From Sternotherus odoratus (lineage: Eukaryota > Chordata > Testudines > Kinosternidae), in contig JAVMKO010000022.1 of NCBI GenBank assembly GCA_032164245.1, positions 10,415,845 through 10,479,844 of the forward strand: a DNA stretch of 64,000 nucleotides. Reading direction: 5' to 3'. The position numbers and the translations under genes were made by a program. Of the stretch, positions 23,691 to 34,958 are shown piece by piece. How positions within the stretch are numbered: the first letter of the stretch is position 1; every line of letters begins with the position of its first letter. The notes beneath the pieces were generated by a model. It did not search any database. It saw only the letters and a list, made by a program, of their open reading frames with translations, and was not told the DNA's origin.

Positions 23691-23950
23691 GTCTGCAGTA
23701 CAGACTTACGCCGATATAACTACATCGCTCAGAAGTGTGAAAAATCCAGAGCCCTGAGGGACGGAGGCATACTGACCTAGCCCCCAATGCAAACAGTGCT
23801 GTCAGCAGGAGAGCTTCTGTCAAAACAGCTACCACTTCTCAAAGTGGTGGATTGATAATGCCTATGAGAGAACCTCTCGCATCGTTTGCACTTAAGCACT
23901 ACAGCAGTGCAGCCGCCCTAATGCAGTGTTTTAAGTATAGACCTGCTGTG
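23691..23950. mobile_element. MITE of a common turtle-type family
   Basis: It starts CAGGTCTGCAGTACAGACTT, continues with acgccgatataactacatcg, and ends AAGTATAGACCTG, so the ends are imperfect inverted repeats. I recognise the family from turtle sequence (consensus-like 'tacgtcggtataactacgtcgctcag'). No coding capacity. Target duplication is unclear. Confidence 0.65.
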
Positions 23951-24264
23951 TGTGGAAACATCTGGTACTCCAGGTATAGTTGCTGGAAAAGCTGCGGAGA
24001 AGGGAGGGCATACACACGTACTCAGGAGCTTGAAAAGTTTAATCAACGTTGTTTTACTAATTCAGGAGCCAGCTGGGGTGAAAAGTGACATATTGCCATG
24101 TTTCTTCCCCTCTCTTCCACACACAGTACCATGACTTTGAAGCCGTGCCCCTTGGCAATTTAAAGAAATAAAATGGTTGTGAATTGTATTTAATTCTAAC
24201 ATTGCCAGTCGTCTTTCTATTTAATACATTTTAAAACGTAACTTACAACATCCCTTATCCTTAC

Positions 24265-24350
24265 ATAAGAACGGCCATACTAGGTCAGACCAAATGTCCA
24301 TCTAGACCAGTATCCTATCTGACAGTGGCCAATGGCAGGTGGCCGAAAGG
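24265..24350 (-). repeat. CR1-type LINE 3' terminal fragment
   Basis: ATAAGAACGGCCATACTAGG followed by a gtcagaccaaatgtccatctagaccagtatcc stretch is the antisense 3' end of the LINE at 14020-14973. Confidence 0.75.
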
Positions 24351-24354
24351 GAAC

Positions 24355-24620
24355 ATCTTTCTTTGCTTTCCTCTTTCTTTACCTTTCTTTGCTTTCCTCC
24401 ATTTTCTTTTCTGTCACAGATTGTGTATCTTTTCTTTTTTCACAAATCTGTCCTTCATTTCCTCCTTTCTAACCGTACCCCATTATTTATGTCTCTGTCC
24501 CCACATTCTATTCACTTTCTTCTCACTTATATTTTTTCTTTCTTCTTTCCAAGCAGAAATTTCTCAGTTCCTCATTTATTTATTTTTTGTAACTTTCCCC
24601 ATCATTTTTTCCCACCCAAC
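24355..24620. repeat. Pyrimidine-rich tract
   Basis: A stretch of about 260 bp rich in CTTT/CCTTT/TTTC. The two overlapping open frames here (24325-24639, 24339-24632) are phenylalanine/leucine/serine-rich artefacts of this composition. Confidence 0.7.
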
Positions 24621-24659
24621 CACCCACACTAGTCCTTGAAAATATTACCAGATGCCTCC

Positions 24660-27600
24660 TAGTCAGAGACGACTAAACAATGCCAGCCTAAGAATTAAGA
24701 TGAAAGATGAGTGACCCTGCTCTTTATGCCCAGGTGAGAAAATAACCCTCACTTGCCAGTTGGAAGGAAAGGGAAGAGAGCTGGGATTTCTGTTAGGTTG
24801 CTGTCTCTGGACCCTGCTCAGAGGCTTCCTCTCTTGGTCTACTAGATGTCTGATAAAATTTGAAACACCTCCCACATCCCTCTCCTTGCTGGTCAGTTTT
24901 AGGATGAAATGATGCAGCATAGGATAGCAGTTGGAGGACTGCCAAGTAACTGCAAAATACAAATGTGTCCACACAAACCTTACTCATTCTGCAATGAATT
25001 TACTCGACTTTCAGAGTGGATTATCTAATTCATAATAATTGGCCAGCTAATTTGCAAGAAGGGATTGCATTGTGTTGATGCACATCATTTTAATTAGAAA
25101 AAACAAACCCCATGTAAAAAACCTCCCCATGTAGACAAGTCTTTAATCTGCTTTCCTCTGGAACTTCCTGGCTCTTGAGGAGACAGACCTCTCACTACTT
25201 CTGTTATTGATCCTCTGCCCCAGTGAATATCTCCAATGGCTACCTCTGCTGTGGTTCATAGTTTTCACAAGAAGCCACAGAGTGAAATAGACCTGATCCT
25301 TGTCAGTTCCATTGTTGCCTGTGAGGTTCAAAATACCAGCCGAGAAAACAGACAAAATTCTGCTGCAGCTTAGTAAAAATCAGTATTGCTAGCCCTCCAA
25401 AAATGAGAGTGGCTTAAAAATCATGATTTAAAATAAGAAGAGAAAAAAGAAAGGCCGAAAGAAACCCCTGACATGTTCTGTTTTTTGTGCCTTTAGGTGA
25501 ATTTGGGTAACATTTTCAAGCTCTTCTCTCCAGTCACTAGTGCTAGAAACCTTTTTTTTTTTTTTAAAGGAAAATGAGAGCTCTCATCTAATCACGTGCT
25601 TCCAGGAGCTGAGACCTTAAAAAAAACAACACATCCAGTATCATGACAGTTGGCAACATTGTGACTTACTTCCCATAAGCAAGTAGAATTTTCAAGCTCT
25701 GCCAGCAGATTCCATACCTTTTACAGGGGAGAGCACTGGGCTCCCTGTGATGAAATTAATTCTTTTTGTATTTGAAAACTCATTTTGAAAAGTGCCTTGT
25801 GCCAAACACAAGGCACATTGCATGGTGTTATAGAAACATCGCCAGTGTAGTCAGTGCCATAGAGGGGATCAGGAGGAGGCATGCAAACATTTTGCCAAAT
25901 GCAAAATTTTAAATTTGTTTTGAAATTATTTGGTGCATGGAGATTGGAACAAAGAGAGTGGGCATGGAGAAGCAGTGGTGGGAGAAGAAGGGCAGGGAAG
26001 AGGGTTTTATAGTTTATGTAGGGAGATCCAGGACTTCTAATGTTCCTTGGGTCATGTTATTCTTGTAGGAGTTAACATACCCAAGAATTATCTAACTTCC
26101 CATGGTGGTATGCAGAAAGTTCCCAGGTCTGGAGTAGTGGATCATCTGGATGATCGGTGGTCCAGATATGAAGGATGTGTGACATCAGAGGGAGAGGAGA
26201 GAAAGATTTGAAAGGTCTTGGGTTTGAAAATAAAGAGAGGATTCAAGATTGATGAGAAAAAAAACTGCTAGTGTTTTTTTTTTAAACTGACCTCATGCTT
26301 ATCCAGATCTGTTGGTAGTCCCAAAATTAGAGCTGCAATGTAGATAAAATCTTCACGTTTCCAATTCAGCTGGGTAACTACAAATATGAGGCTTTCAGTT
26401 CCTTTGCAGTTACTGGTGTGCCCCCATGTCCCAGTGCATGGACGGGCATGTCATGAATTGTGTTGTGTATGGTTTGGAGGAAAGATGATCTACAAAATGC
26501 AGTTGTATTTGCTTGCTTCATTCATGTGAGTTAGCAATATTGAAATATAGAAAAATGGAGATCAGGCAGGATATTGAAAACCTTAGAAAAAGATGAGGCA
26601 ACTACTGTGTGCTATGGAAACTAAAACAAAGGTGGTGGGTTTAATGTCAAGCTCCCTACTTTTTACACTCTGTCACCCTGTGATGATTTTTCAGATTGCC
26701 TACGGTGAGCTCTTTGTGCAGTCATGAAGTTTTAACATCACCATGCAGTATATATCAAAATGCAAAATAACATGTATTTTACCGCATTGCACTCAATTAC
26801 TGTTTCTTTTGAGAAAATCATACATTTTTGGCAAAATGGGGTCATGTGATTAGTATCCCTCTTTGTTTTACCTCCTCTGTGTGGAGAAAACTCACTGCTT
26901 TGTGATAAGTGTTGTTCATCAGTTTTTGTTCACAGCATGGTAATGAGTATACATTAACTGTAACACCTACAGTACTATATTGGCAGCCAAAGATCAGAGT
27001 GTGAAATCTTTGAGAAAATGGAATACTTGTTAGGGGCACCTCTCCTGCAGTCAAGACATTTTTAAGAAAACCTAATAGATGGGTTTCATTAATTAGGTAA
27101 TTATTATGCAATTCAGGGAGAAGGCTGTCATTTTTAGCCCTGAAATGGCAGAAGCCTTTTCCAATATCTTTTATTTCTCCTCTGCAGAAGCTCCTGTGTC
27201 CCACACTCTCCTGCTAGTATAATTCAACAGTGTTTCCATATACAGAGAAAGAAAATTGATATATGTAGATGCTGTTATCTCAGGAATAGTATGAGTTTTT
27301 TCACTTGACATTTTTGTTGTATAACTAGAAATAATAACAAACACTTTTTTCTGGTGAGGTATCCTCTTTTCATTTCAAAGAGAAAAAACACTGTCAGCAC
27401 CATAAAAAAGTGTTTCTTTGGGTGGAATTTTTAAAAATCATGTAAGTTATATCTAGACAATTATATATTGTAGGAATTAAGAGGAGAAAATAAATGCCTT
27501 AACCTCCTCCAAAAGATGTTTGTGAATATTTTTTTAAAAAAAGAAAATAGTACAGTTTAAGATATTATGGTAAATTGAAAATAAAATTGTGATGTTAGGA

Positions 27601-29126
27601 AACCAAGAACACCTGAGCAAAAGCAGCCGTCTTGCCTCTTTATGGTGCAAGCAGTGAAAGCTTTTACACTGAACACTTTATCATGTGTGCCTGAATAAGA
27701 AATAAAGCATTCGCATGGTGAATCCAGTGAATATTTTGAAAGAAGAACTGATTTAATAGGGTAAATGCTTTAGTGCATTTGTGTTCTTTCAGTCTTTTCT
27801 GTGGAAGATCAAGTCAAGAATTATAGGCCACAGCTGTGTTCTTCCATTTAGAACTTGTATAGGGTATCAGCTGAGCCAATTAAAAAATGGTGACCACAGC
27901 CTTATTCACTTTGAAAGGCAGATCCGTACACTTGATCAAGAAGTGAGGCGTGCAATCATATTCTCCCATTCAGTTTCAGTGGGTGGCATTAGATCTGATT
28001 AAGAAATACTGTCCTACAGTTGCATTCTCTCGCCTCTCTTGTGCATACTATGAAAGGGAAAGCCTCAGAAGACATATTCAAGGCTTTTATTTAAATTTTT
28101 AAAAAGGGTGTGTGGGGGGGGAAGCATTCTTGCAGCCTTTGTAAATGGCTATGCAGATGATCTGACAGCGAAGTGCCATTTGGTCAGAAATATTAAATGA
28201 ATGTCTTGAGAAAAGAAGAGCAGTTAGTGCTGTTTTGTTTCTGTCCCAGTAACTGCTTTGTTCCCCAGACTCCTAAGAAGGATCAGTGGCTCTGATCCCA
28301 TATTCTCCTCTTTCTGTCTCTTCTCCTTTTTTTAAAAGTGTATTTTATATTGAAGCTTTCATTCTTGCCATAAATGTGCTATGAACTGGTTGGCTTCTTG
28401 ACACTGGTTCTGCAACCAAGTTTACTTAATAAGAATAGAATTTTAAAATAACTTAGTTAGAATTTCACATTATACTGTTGCATACTTAACATACTCCAAT
28501 TGAATTATAACAAGGGCAGTGTGTTCTAAGGAAAATTACATGGTGTTTGTGGTTGACTTCTAACTAGAGCAATATCTGTCTTACTGAATATTGAACTGTG
28601 GTCTATAAGAACAAATCATTTTTCATACACAGCTCTTGGGTGATTAAACCTTTTACATTATTATATGCTAGCCTGGGTGGATTTAAGAACAAAATAATTC
28701 ACACCTTTCTCTAATGTGTATTTACTTTGCTACACCTTTTACCTTTAATATACATCTGTCTTGGTAGATAAGATTTTTGACTTCATTTGCTGTATTTTAA
28801 AAAATATATATAAATCTAGCTCTTCTTTGCAAGGCACTTAAATTTATCCTGTTTCAATGTCAGAGTTTCAAATTTAACCTGCATTGTAGTTTATCCTTTA
28901 ACATGTTTCCAATGGTTGGCAGCTGGACTAAATTACAGGTGGGGTTTTTTTCCTTCATCAGTATATGATTTGCTGCTTTAAGAGGAATTGATTTGGTGCT
29001 GCACATAAGGGAAAAATGTAGTTTCGTTTTTCTATTCCTACAAAGGCCTTGAAATGCTACTTCCCTTGATTATTGTACCCTCATTTTGAGTGTCAGGTCA
29101 TGAATCTCTCAAATTTGTCTGTGCCT
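24660..29126. other. Probable USP49 intron 1, no gene or recognised repeat seen
   Basis: AT-rich sequence with only short chance open frames. This long stretch has few recognisable mobile elements, so a cross-species comparison would be the way to find conserved noncoding blocks here. Confidence 0.4.
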
Positions 29127-29248
29127 AAGGGTGACCAGATAGCAAGTGTAAAAAATCGGGATGGGGTGAGAGGTAATAGATGCATATGCAAGAAAAAGCT
29201 CAAAAAATCGGGATTGTCCCTATAAAATTGGGACATCTGGTCAGCCTA
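29127..29248. mobile_element. Short MITE (about 122 bp) with inverted ends
   Basis: Ends are AGGGTGACCAGAT and ATCTGGTCAGCCT, inverted with one mismatch. The inner parts (AAAAAATCGGGATGG against AAAATCGGGATTGTCCC) repeat. A TA lies on each side, suggesting a Tc1/mariner-type insertion, but this is not certain. A relative lies at 5549-5640. Confidence 0.7.
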
Positions 29249-30377
29249 TCTGTGCTTCCAAACATGGAGAGATGAAACCTGTGTGGAGTATCCTTTCGCT
29301 TGTTAATAGTTTTTGGCTTGTTTTATGTTTCTTTTCAATTTAAAGAGACAGTTGTAGTTTTGACATTTAACTTTGTTGGAAGGTTTGAAAGTTCTATTAC
29401 ATGAAGCTGCTTACAATTTAAACACTTTCGGTCGCATTTGATTGTGGTTTTTCAATATGTTCCCACTCAACTATTGGCTCAAAGCTGCCTCCCCTTTCCC
29501 AAATATTGATGTGGCTGTTTAACTTTGTTCGCCTTACTTGATAGTCTCTCTAGAAGGTAAAAAGGATAGATCCCGCAACCCTTATTCACTTGAGTAATAT
29601 CTACTGACTCAGATAATCCTATTTACTCTAATAGGCTCAGAATGAATGTTTTAAATAATAATATAGCCATTTTGGTAATAGAGATGTCTTAAATTAAAGT
29701 GTTAATTTTATTTGGTGTGTGTTGTTACTAGGACATTGAAATGGTCCTGATTCCTGAGTATGAAAACCTATTCTTGTGGGAGGCACGTACTTTGTTTTCT
29801 TAGTTTTAAGTATTAGAGTGCCGTCTATATAAATTAATAGCTTTCATTTTTAAAAATCTTCTCTACCTTTTAATTTAATTTTGGTTAAAAATGCCAAGCA
29901 ATTAAAGGCTGATGAATAAGGAGTTGAATCCAGTGCCTATTTGATTTCTGTTACTTTATTTTTTTTCCTTTCTAGACCACACATTTAGCTAAAAGGCGAG
30001 TGGCCTGCCTCTTAATGCTCACAACATTTTGGGTGTGTTTATTTACTGTGGTTGTGATGGATCTACATTCCAATAATGTTTATAAATAAACTTTAAATGA
30101 AATTATTCTGAGGGATGTTTGACAAGTTTCAGACAAAATAAGAGTTGGAAAATAAGAGTTCACAATGGAAATACCAACACAGTTTTCAGTATAGAATAAT
30201 GTATGTTGCCAGTAGGGGTCTGATCTCTTGAAATGAGACTCCCTCAACATCCTTAGATGTCAAAGGCGGCTGAGCACTTTATAGGACTCTCTCTCTCTCT
30301 CTGCCCGTCACCCCCCAGCCGGGGTATGGGCCACCAACTGGTGTTGGGTGTTTCAGTAGCAATTGGTTCCCTTACAG

Positions 30378-30839
30378 CAGGGGTGGGGAACCTCCGGCCC
30401 GGGGGCCTTATACGGCCCGCCAAAGCATTCCATCCGGCCCGCGCGTGTCCCTGGCTGGCAGCTCCCCGAGGCGCTTCCCGGCTCCTTCGCCGAGCCGCCC
30501 CGACCTGGGGCGGCTCCGCGCTCGGCGAAGAGGCCGGGAAGCGCCTCGGGGAGCCGCCGACCAGGGACGCGCGCGGGCCGCCAGGCGGGGGCGGCTCCCC
30601 CATGCGCTTCCCGGCCCCTTCGCCGAACGCGGAGCCGCCCCCGCGCCGAACGCGGAGTCGCCCCCGAAGAGGCCGGGAAGCGCCTCGGGGAGCCGCCGGC
30701 CAGGGACGCGCGCGGGCCGCCAGGCAGGCGGGCGGGCGGGGGGGACTGGGCTTCGGGGGGGGGGCGGGAACGAGCGGCCCCCAAATGACATTGTAAATCT
30801 TCAAATGGCCCTTCGCAGGAAAAAGGTTCCCCACCCCTG
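30378..30839. mobile_element. GC-rich non-autonomous hAT element, copy 2
   Basis: It has the same terminal inverted repeats as the copy at 6871-7354 (CAGGGGTGGGGAACC / GGTTCCCCACCCCTG) and an own perfect 8-bp target duplication, CCTTACAG, at 30370-30377 and 30840-30847. The interior matches copy 1 almost base for base, except for an internal deletion of about 30 bp (after the CGCGGAGTCGCCCCCG block) and scattered substitutions. It has no transposase, and the five overlapping long open frames on both strands are compositional. Confidence 0.9.
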
Positions 30840-30896
30840 CCTTACAGGGTGGAGTTGCTAGCCCCACACCCATGTTAAGCCTACAGCACCCTGGTT

Positions 30897-31016
30897 AAGC
30901 CTACAGCACCCTGGTATTCCCAGGAGGTCTCCCATCCAAGTACTAGCCAGGCCTGACCCTACTTAGCTTCCGAGATCAGATGGGATCGGGCGTGTTCAGG
31001 GTGGTTTAGCCGTATA
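30897..31016 (-). rRNA. 5S rRNA-like copy, near full length (probable pseudogene or 5S retroposon)
   Basis: On the minus strand it runs from the 5' end (GTATACGGCTAAACCACCCT) through AACACGCCCGATCCCATCTG, AAGCTAAGTAGGGTC, GGCCTGGCTAGTACTTGGAT and GGGAGACCTCCTGGGAATAC to GGTGCTGTAGGCTT, about 120 nt like vertebrate 5S. The internal promoter boxes are nearly intact. Against it being functional are a degenerate 5' end, no T-run terminator directly after the 3' end, and isolation from a 5S array. The last 20 bp (ccagggtgctgtaggcttaa) are tandemly repeated just beyond (30875-30894). Confidence 0.8.
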
Positions 31017-31855
31017 CTTTATAGGACTAGGCCCTGTAAATTCTCCTCTCTCTTTTTTTTTTTTTCCTCCCCAGAATAGCAACCATCTCTTCCTGAAGGT
31101 GGCAGATATATAATAGCACTTAGAGAGTTATCCATTAGATAGAACAGGTATAATCTATTCAGTCCTCTTTGAAATGTGTCAACACAAAAAATATCCCCAT
31201 GACTGGGCAACACTAGCTGCTGTGGGATATTTAGGGTTTTTTTATTGATTCATGAACAGTGAAAAATGAGATGTTCTGTTTTGGAAACTGTGGCTAACCT
31301 AATGTGAGCCAGCGAAGTATTTAATGATAGAGTAACTGAATTTTGATTGGTCGTCTGCTTCAAAACACACTCTTCACTGTTGTGTAAATCAGGGGGTTGC
31401 AGACTGTGGGATAGAGTTTCTAGGTGCCCAGCTTCCTCTGGACACTGGCTGAGTTCAGCGGACCCTCAAAACATGGATGGCAATGGGCTCACTTAGCCTC
31501 TCTCTCCTTCACCTGATGTCCAGCTTTGCCCTTTGTGGCTCTTGATTAGCAAATATTGGGCTCTGATTTATTTTTATCTTTGAGAGGTGCTCTTCTTTCT
31601 GAACTCCCCCTTTTCGTAATGCGGGGGTAGAGAAGAAATAAGTAAAGAATTTAGAGAGAAGCTTTATTTGAATGATTTTGATTGCATTCTATTGAATTGA
31701 GATAATTAGATTGATAGCCTAAAAAATGCCTCTCTAATACTGAACCCAAACATAAGCAATTCACAGTTGTTCAGATATTCTCTGCCCCTCCACCCCCGGG
31801 GATTTTATGGGGAACTCATCACCTCTTGTCTGTCTCTGCTCTCTTATTCCTTTTG

Positions 31856-31905
31856 TCAAGAATCAGAGAGGTGCCACAGGACTTTGTTACCTCTGTTATT
31901 CCTTT
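31856..31905. repeat. Rearranged partial copy of the fold-back family
   Basis: AGAATCAGAGAG (one end of the 55470-55973 family) is joined directly to GTGCCACAGGACTTTGTTAC, an inner part of the same family in opposite orientation. A poly-C run of 13 lies downstream at 32031-32043. Confidence 0.6.
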
Positions 31906-32544
31906 TATATAGTCTCTTTCCCTTTTCAGCCTCATTTTGCCCATGGTGGTCTGTTGCTCCTTTTCCTTTGGGACTTTGACTTGAGGCAAGGAGCCTAGCT
32001 GCTTTCCTTCCCTCGTGAGTTTTCTCTCCTCCCCCCCCCCCCCTACTTCTGGAAAGGTGTCTCTTGTCACCGTTGTTTGCCATTTGTTCCCTGGAGGTGT
32101 CTCTCTTACCCCTTCCCTTGAGCCATTCTAGCACTTCTGAAGGGGAAGAGACACATTCCCTCTAACCTCTTCCTTTAATTCCCAGTAGCTGGCCTCGTTG
32201 GCTCAAGAGTTGAGGTCCCTGCTCAGAAGGCAGTGTTTCCGTCCCCTCCCATTGCTGCAGGCTCATTGGGGAAGAGTGGTAGAAAGCTATAACCTCTTCC
32301 CACCCCTCAACCCCCACCCCTTTAGCAAATGGCAGAAGAGTTGAGAAGAGGCTAGCTGTCACTGCTGAGCACAGACTGCAGCCCCGCTGTTCTAGTGAAG
32401 TTGTGACTCTCCTGCTGTGGGGGAAGTGAAATCGTGAAGGCATTTTAACAAACCTGTGATCTCTATGGTTACCCAGCGCATTTAAAGCCTGAGTTAATGT
32501 GGTGGCGGAAGGACCTGTCCTGTGTGTTTCTCACACACATTCTG

Positions 32545-32945
32545 ACTTGACGGAACATTACTCTTCTACTTGGTCACTGCATTGGTTGCCCATTAAATTC
32601 ATCATCACATTAACTTTAAAGATGATACAACAGTGTAGCTCTCTTTCTGCTGCCTGACTGACCTGCTGCCTTTTTATATGCATGGTTGCCCACTGAGATC
32701 TCTTGCACTACTGGCTTCCTGACAGCTCCCAGCTTTGTATCAAAGTCTTTGAGATGCCATGCTTCCCAGCTGCTACTGCACCTCTTGAATTGGGAATTCA
32801 TTTCCTGTGGAAGTTTGACATGGTCTGTTTATCTCTGTTTTTCAGTCCAAACTCAAATTTCACTTGTTTCATTTGCGTACTCTGACTGAGCTTTGCTTGT
32901 TATACCTTGGTCTGCCCTTGTGAAAGGTGCTATATAAGCACAATT
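32545..32945 (+). repeat. L2/CR1-type LINE remnant (reverse-transcriptase C-terminal end and 3' tail)
   Basis: Broken frames give TGHWLPIKFI-like, SSQLCIKVFEMPCFPAA, LELGIHFLW and QSKLKFHLFHL text. This is the order seen in the C-terminal end of L2-clade ORF2 (HWLPV, then a FSVAAPRLWNSLP-like block, then FKxxLKTHLF). It ends with GTGCTATATAAGCAC, the usual L2-type tail phrase. Frameshifts make it non-functional. Confidence 0.7.
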
Positions 32946-33850
32946 TCTGTTACTGCTTAGCTGAAGCCCATGAAGTCAAACTCTTAGTTGACAAACTGTA
33001 AACATACTTTACTCAATATAACTCCGTCAGACTATGAGAATCCTCTTAATGCCAGACTTATCCTTTGAGTGGTATTCAAATCTTATGAAATGTCTGATCT
33101 CTGAGAATGTTGGTTTGGCTTGTGATGCACGAAGCATGATCCCTTTCCATTAAACTGAATTGGACAGAATTTTTCCAGCTAAACCTTCTTTCAGTGTCTT
33201 TGTGATCTGCAGTCTCACTTTTCCATTGACCTTAATTCTGAGTTGCAAAAACTTCTGTTTGTTTTGTTTTAAAACAAACTTCTGTTTGTTTTGTTGTAAG
33301 TTATGTAAATACTTCAAGAATCATTTGCAATGTGTACAAACTTTGGAAATGGCTAATTAGAGAGGAAGGATGGCCTTGGAAAGTAGCAACTTTGGCACTT
33401 CATCTAAGAGGTGACATGTCTTTCACCCTTTTATGAATGCTTCTTATTCACAGTTGTCCTAGAAATATATAAACTTAAAATTTATTTTACTGTTATTAGG
33501 AAACTTAATGCTGGTGAAAGGTGTCCATCTGACCAATAGTTTTAAAGTTTTTTATCCTGTTTGGAACTGATCCTGTGATGTGTTGAGCACTCTCAACTCC
33601 TGTTGAAATCAGAAGAAGCTGAGGACACTTAGCACCTGATAGTATAGAATCTCAAATTCCAAAAGCTGGCATATCATAGGAAACAGCTGCACTAATGCAT
33701 CTGGAGAGAACACCTCTGTGGGTGAAAGGGTAATTCTGTTTTGATGTCTGCTTAATCCTTGACTTCTTTGCTGACTCCCCTGTTGGCAGTTGTGGTTTTG
33801 TGAAGTAGAAATTTGTCCACTAGGAAGCACACTGCAAATTATTTTTGCTT

Positions 33851-33978
33851 GCATCCGACGAAGTGGGTATTAGCCCACGAAAGCTTAAGCTTCTATACTT
33901 TATAGTTAGTCTTTAAGGTGCCCCAGGACTCTTTGTTACCTCTGCTATTCCAGACTAACACGGCTACCTCTCTGATTC
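33851..33978 (+). repeat. Interspersed repeat, same family as the 55470-55973 fold-back
   Basis: GCATCCGACGAAGTGGGTAT, then TTAGTCTTTAAGGTGCCCCA, GACTAACACGGCTACC and TCTCTGATTC, followed by an A/T-rich tail. It is a single-orientation 3' part of the family and shows its natural 3' end. Confidence 0.8.
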
Positions 33979-34895
33979 TTTTATTTTATACTTTTGCTAT
34001 TTAATATTAACAGTATTTCTATTAATATAAAATAAAAATCTTTAGAAATCTATTTCAGGTTGGCAGTTGATGGGTTTTCTCAGTAGAAAGGAACCATTAA
34101 CTTACTATTGAATGTGACTGCCAGGTTTTCAAGCTTTATGGAATTAGGTGGTCATTATGTTTTTAGGCAGATTGTAAGGGATAATAAAAGCAGACTGTTG
34201 AGTGAAAAGTAGCAGGTTGTGCTGGCTAGCCTTTTAACTCTGGGGAGAATAGTGAAGGTTGTTTATGTGTAGATTCTAGAAAAACGTATTCTTGCTTTCC
34301 TAATGTTGTTCAGGATTTGAGGAATATGGTTTCATTTTGGGGGGGAGGAGGGAGTTCTAAGCTTGAAAGTAGTATTAAGTGTTTCGAGAGGGAGGAGCTT
34401 GGTTAAAATTGTGGTATGCTTTGTTTTTGAGCATGTCATTTATTTGAGCTTTGGAGATTGAGATTTAAAGTAACAAAACATTTAATTTAGTCATTTATTT
34501 TGTGAAAATACAATGAACAGGAAGTACTAAAAATTGTTCATCTAAGATTTAAAGAAATATATATTGTAATACAGATGCAGAAGTGATTTAGCATACGAGG
34601 TAAATCTATGTAATCCTGCCAGTCATGGGTTAATCTGTAATCAGACCAAGATTGTAAGGAGATCTGTTTATTTTAATTAGTTAAGAATAACAAGTACACC
34701 ATGAACTGAATATCTGTCTCAATTTTTTTTCTTTTGAGAGAATATGACATTCATTATGAAATAAAGAATGAAAATAACTGGCAACTGTTTTTTTTTAAAG
34801 GGCGACTGAATATATGAAACTATAAACTCTGTTTTTCACTTTGCTTTTGTATACGCCAAGATTTGCTCATGCATTTCGTTTTTCTTCCTGGGCAG

Positions 34896-34958
34896 TGGAT
34901 TGAACGAAACCTGATACATGATTTTGGACTAATAGGGAAGAAAGAGCACATTTAGCGG
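34896..34958 (+). other. Exon-like segment in USP49 intron 1
   Basis: A tttttcttcctgggcag acceptor precedes 34896 and a GG|GTGAGA donor follows 34958, enclosing 63 bp. It could be a noncoding 5' exon of USP49. Only splice signals support it. Confidence 0.3.

Noticed and set aside
30253..30873. Open frames of up to 206 aa on both strands
   Set aside because: Same cause: hAT copy 2. The frames differ from those of copy 1 because of the internal deletion, so no protein is conserved.
32185..32260. tRNA-like words (ctcgttggctcaagagttgag)
   Set aside because: No cloverleaf could be drawn with a proper T arm and acceptor stem.
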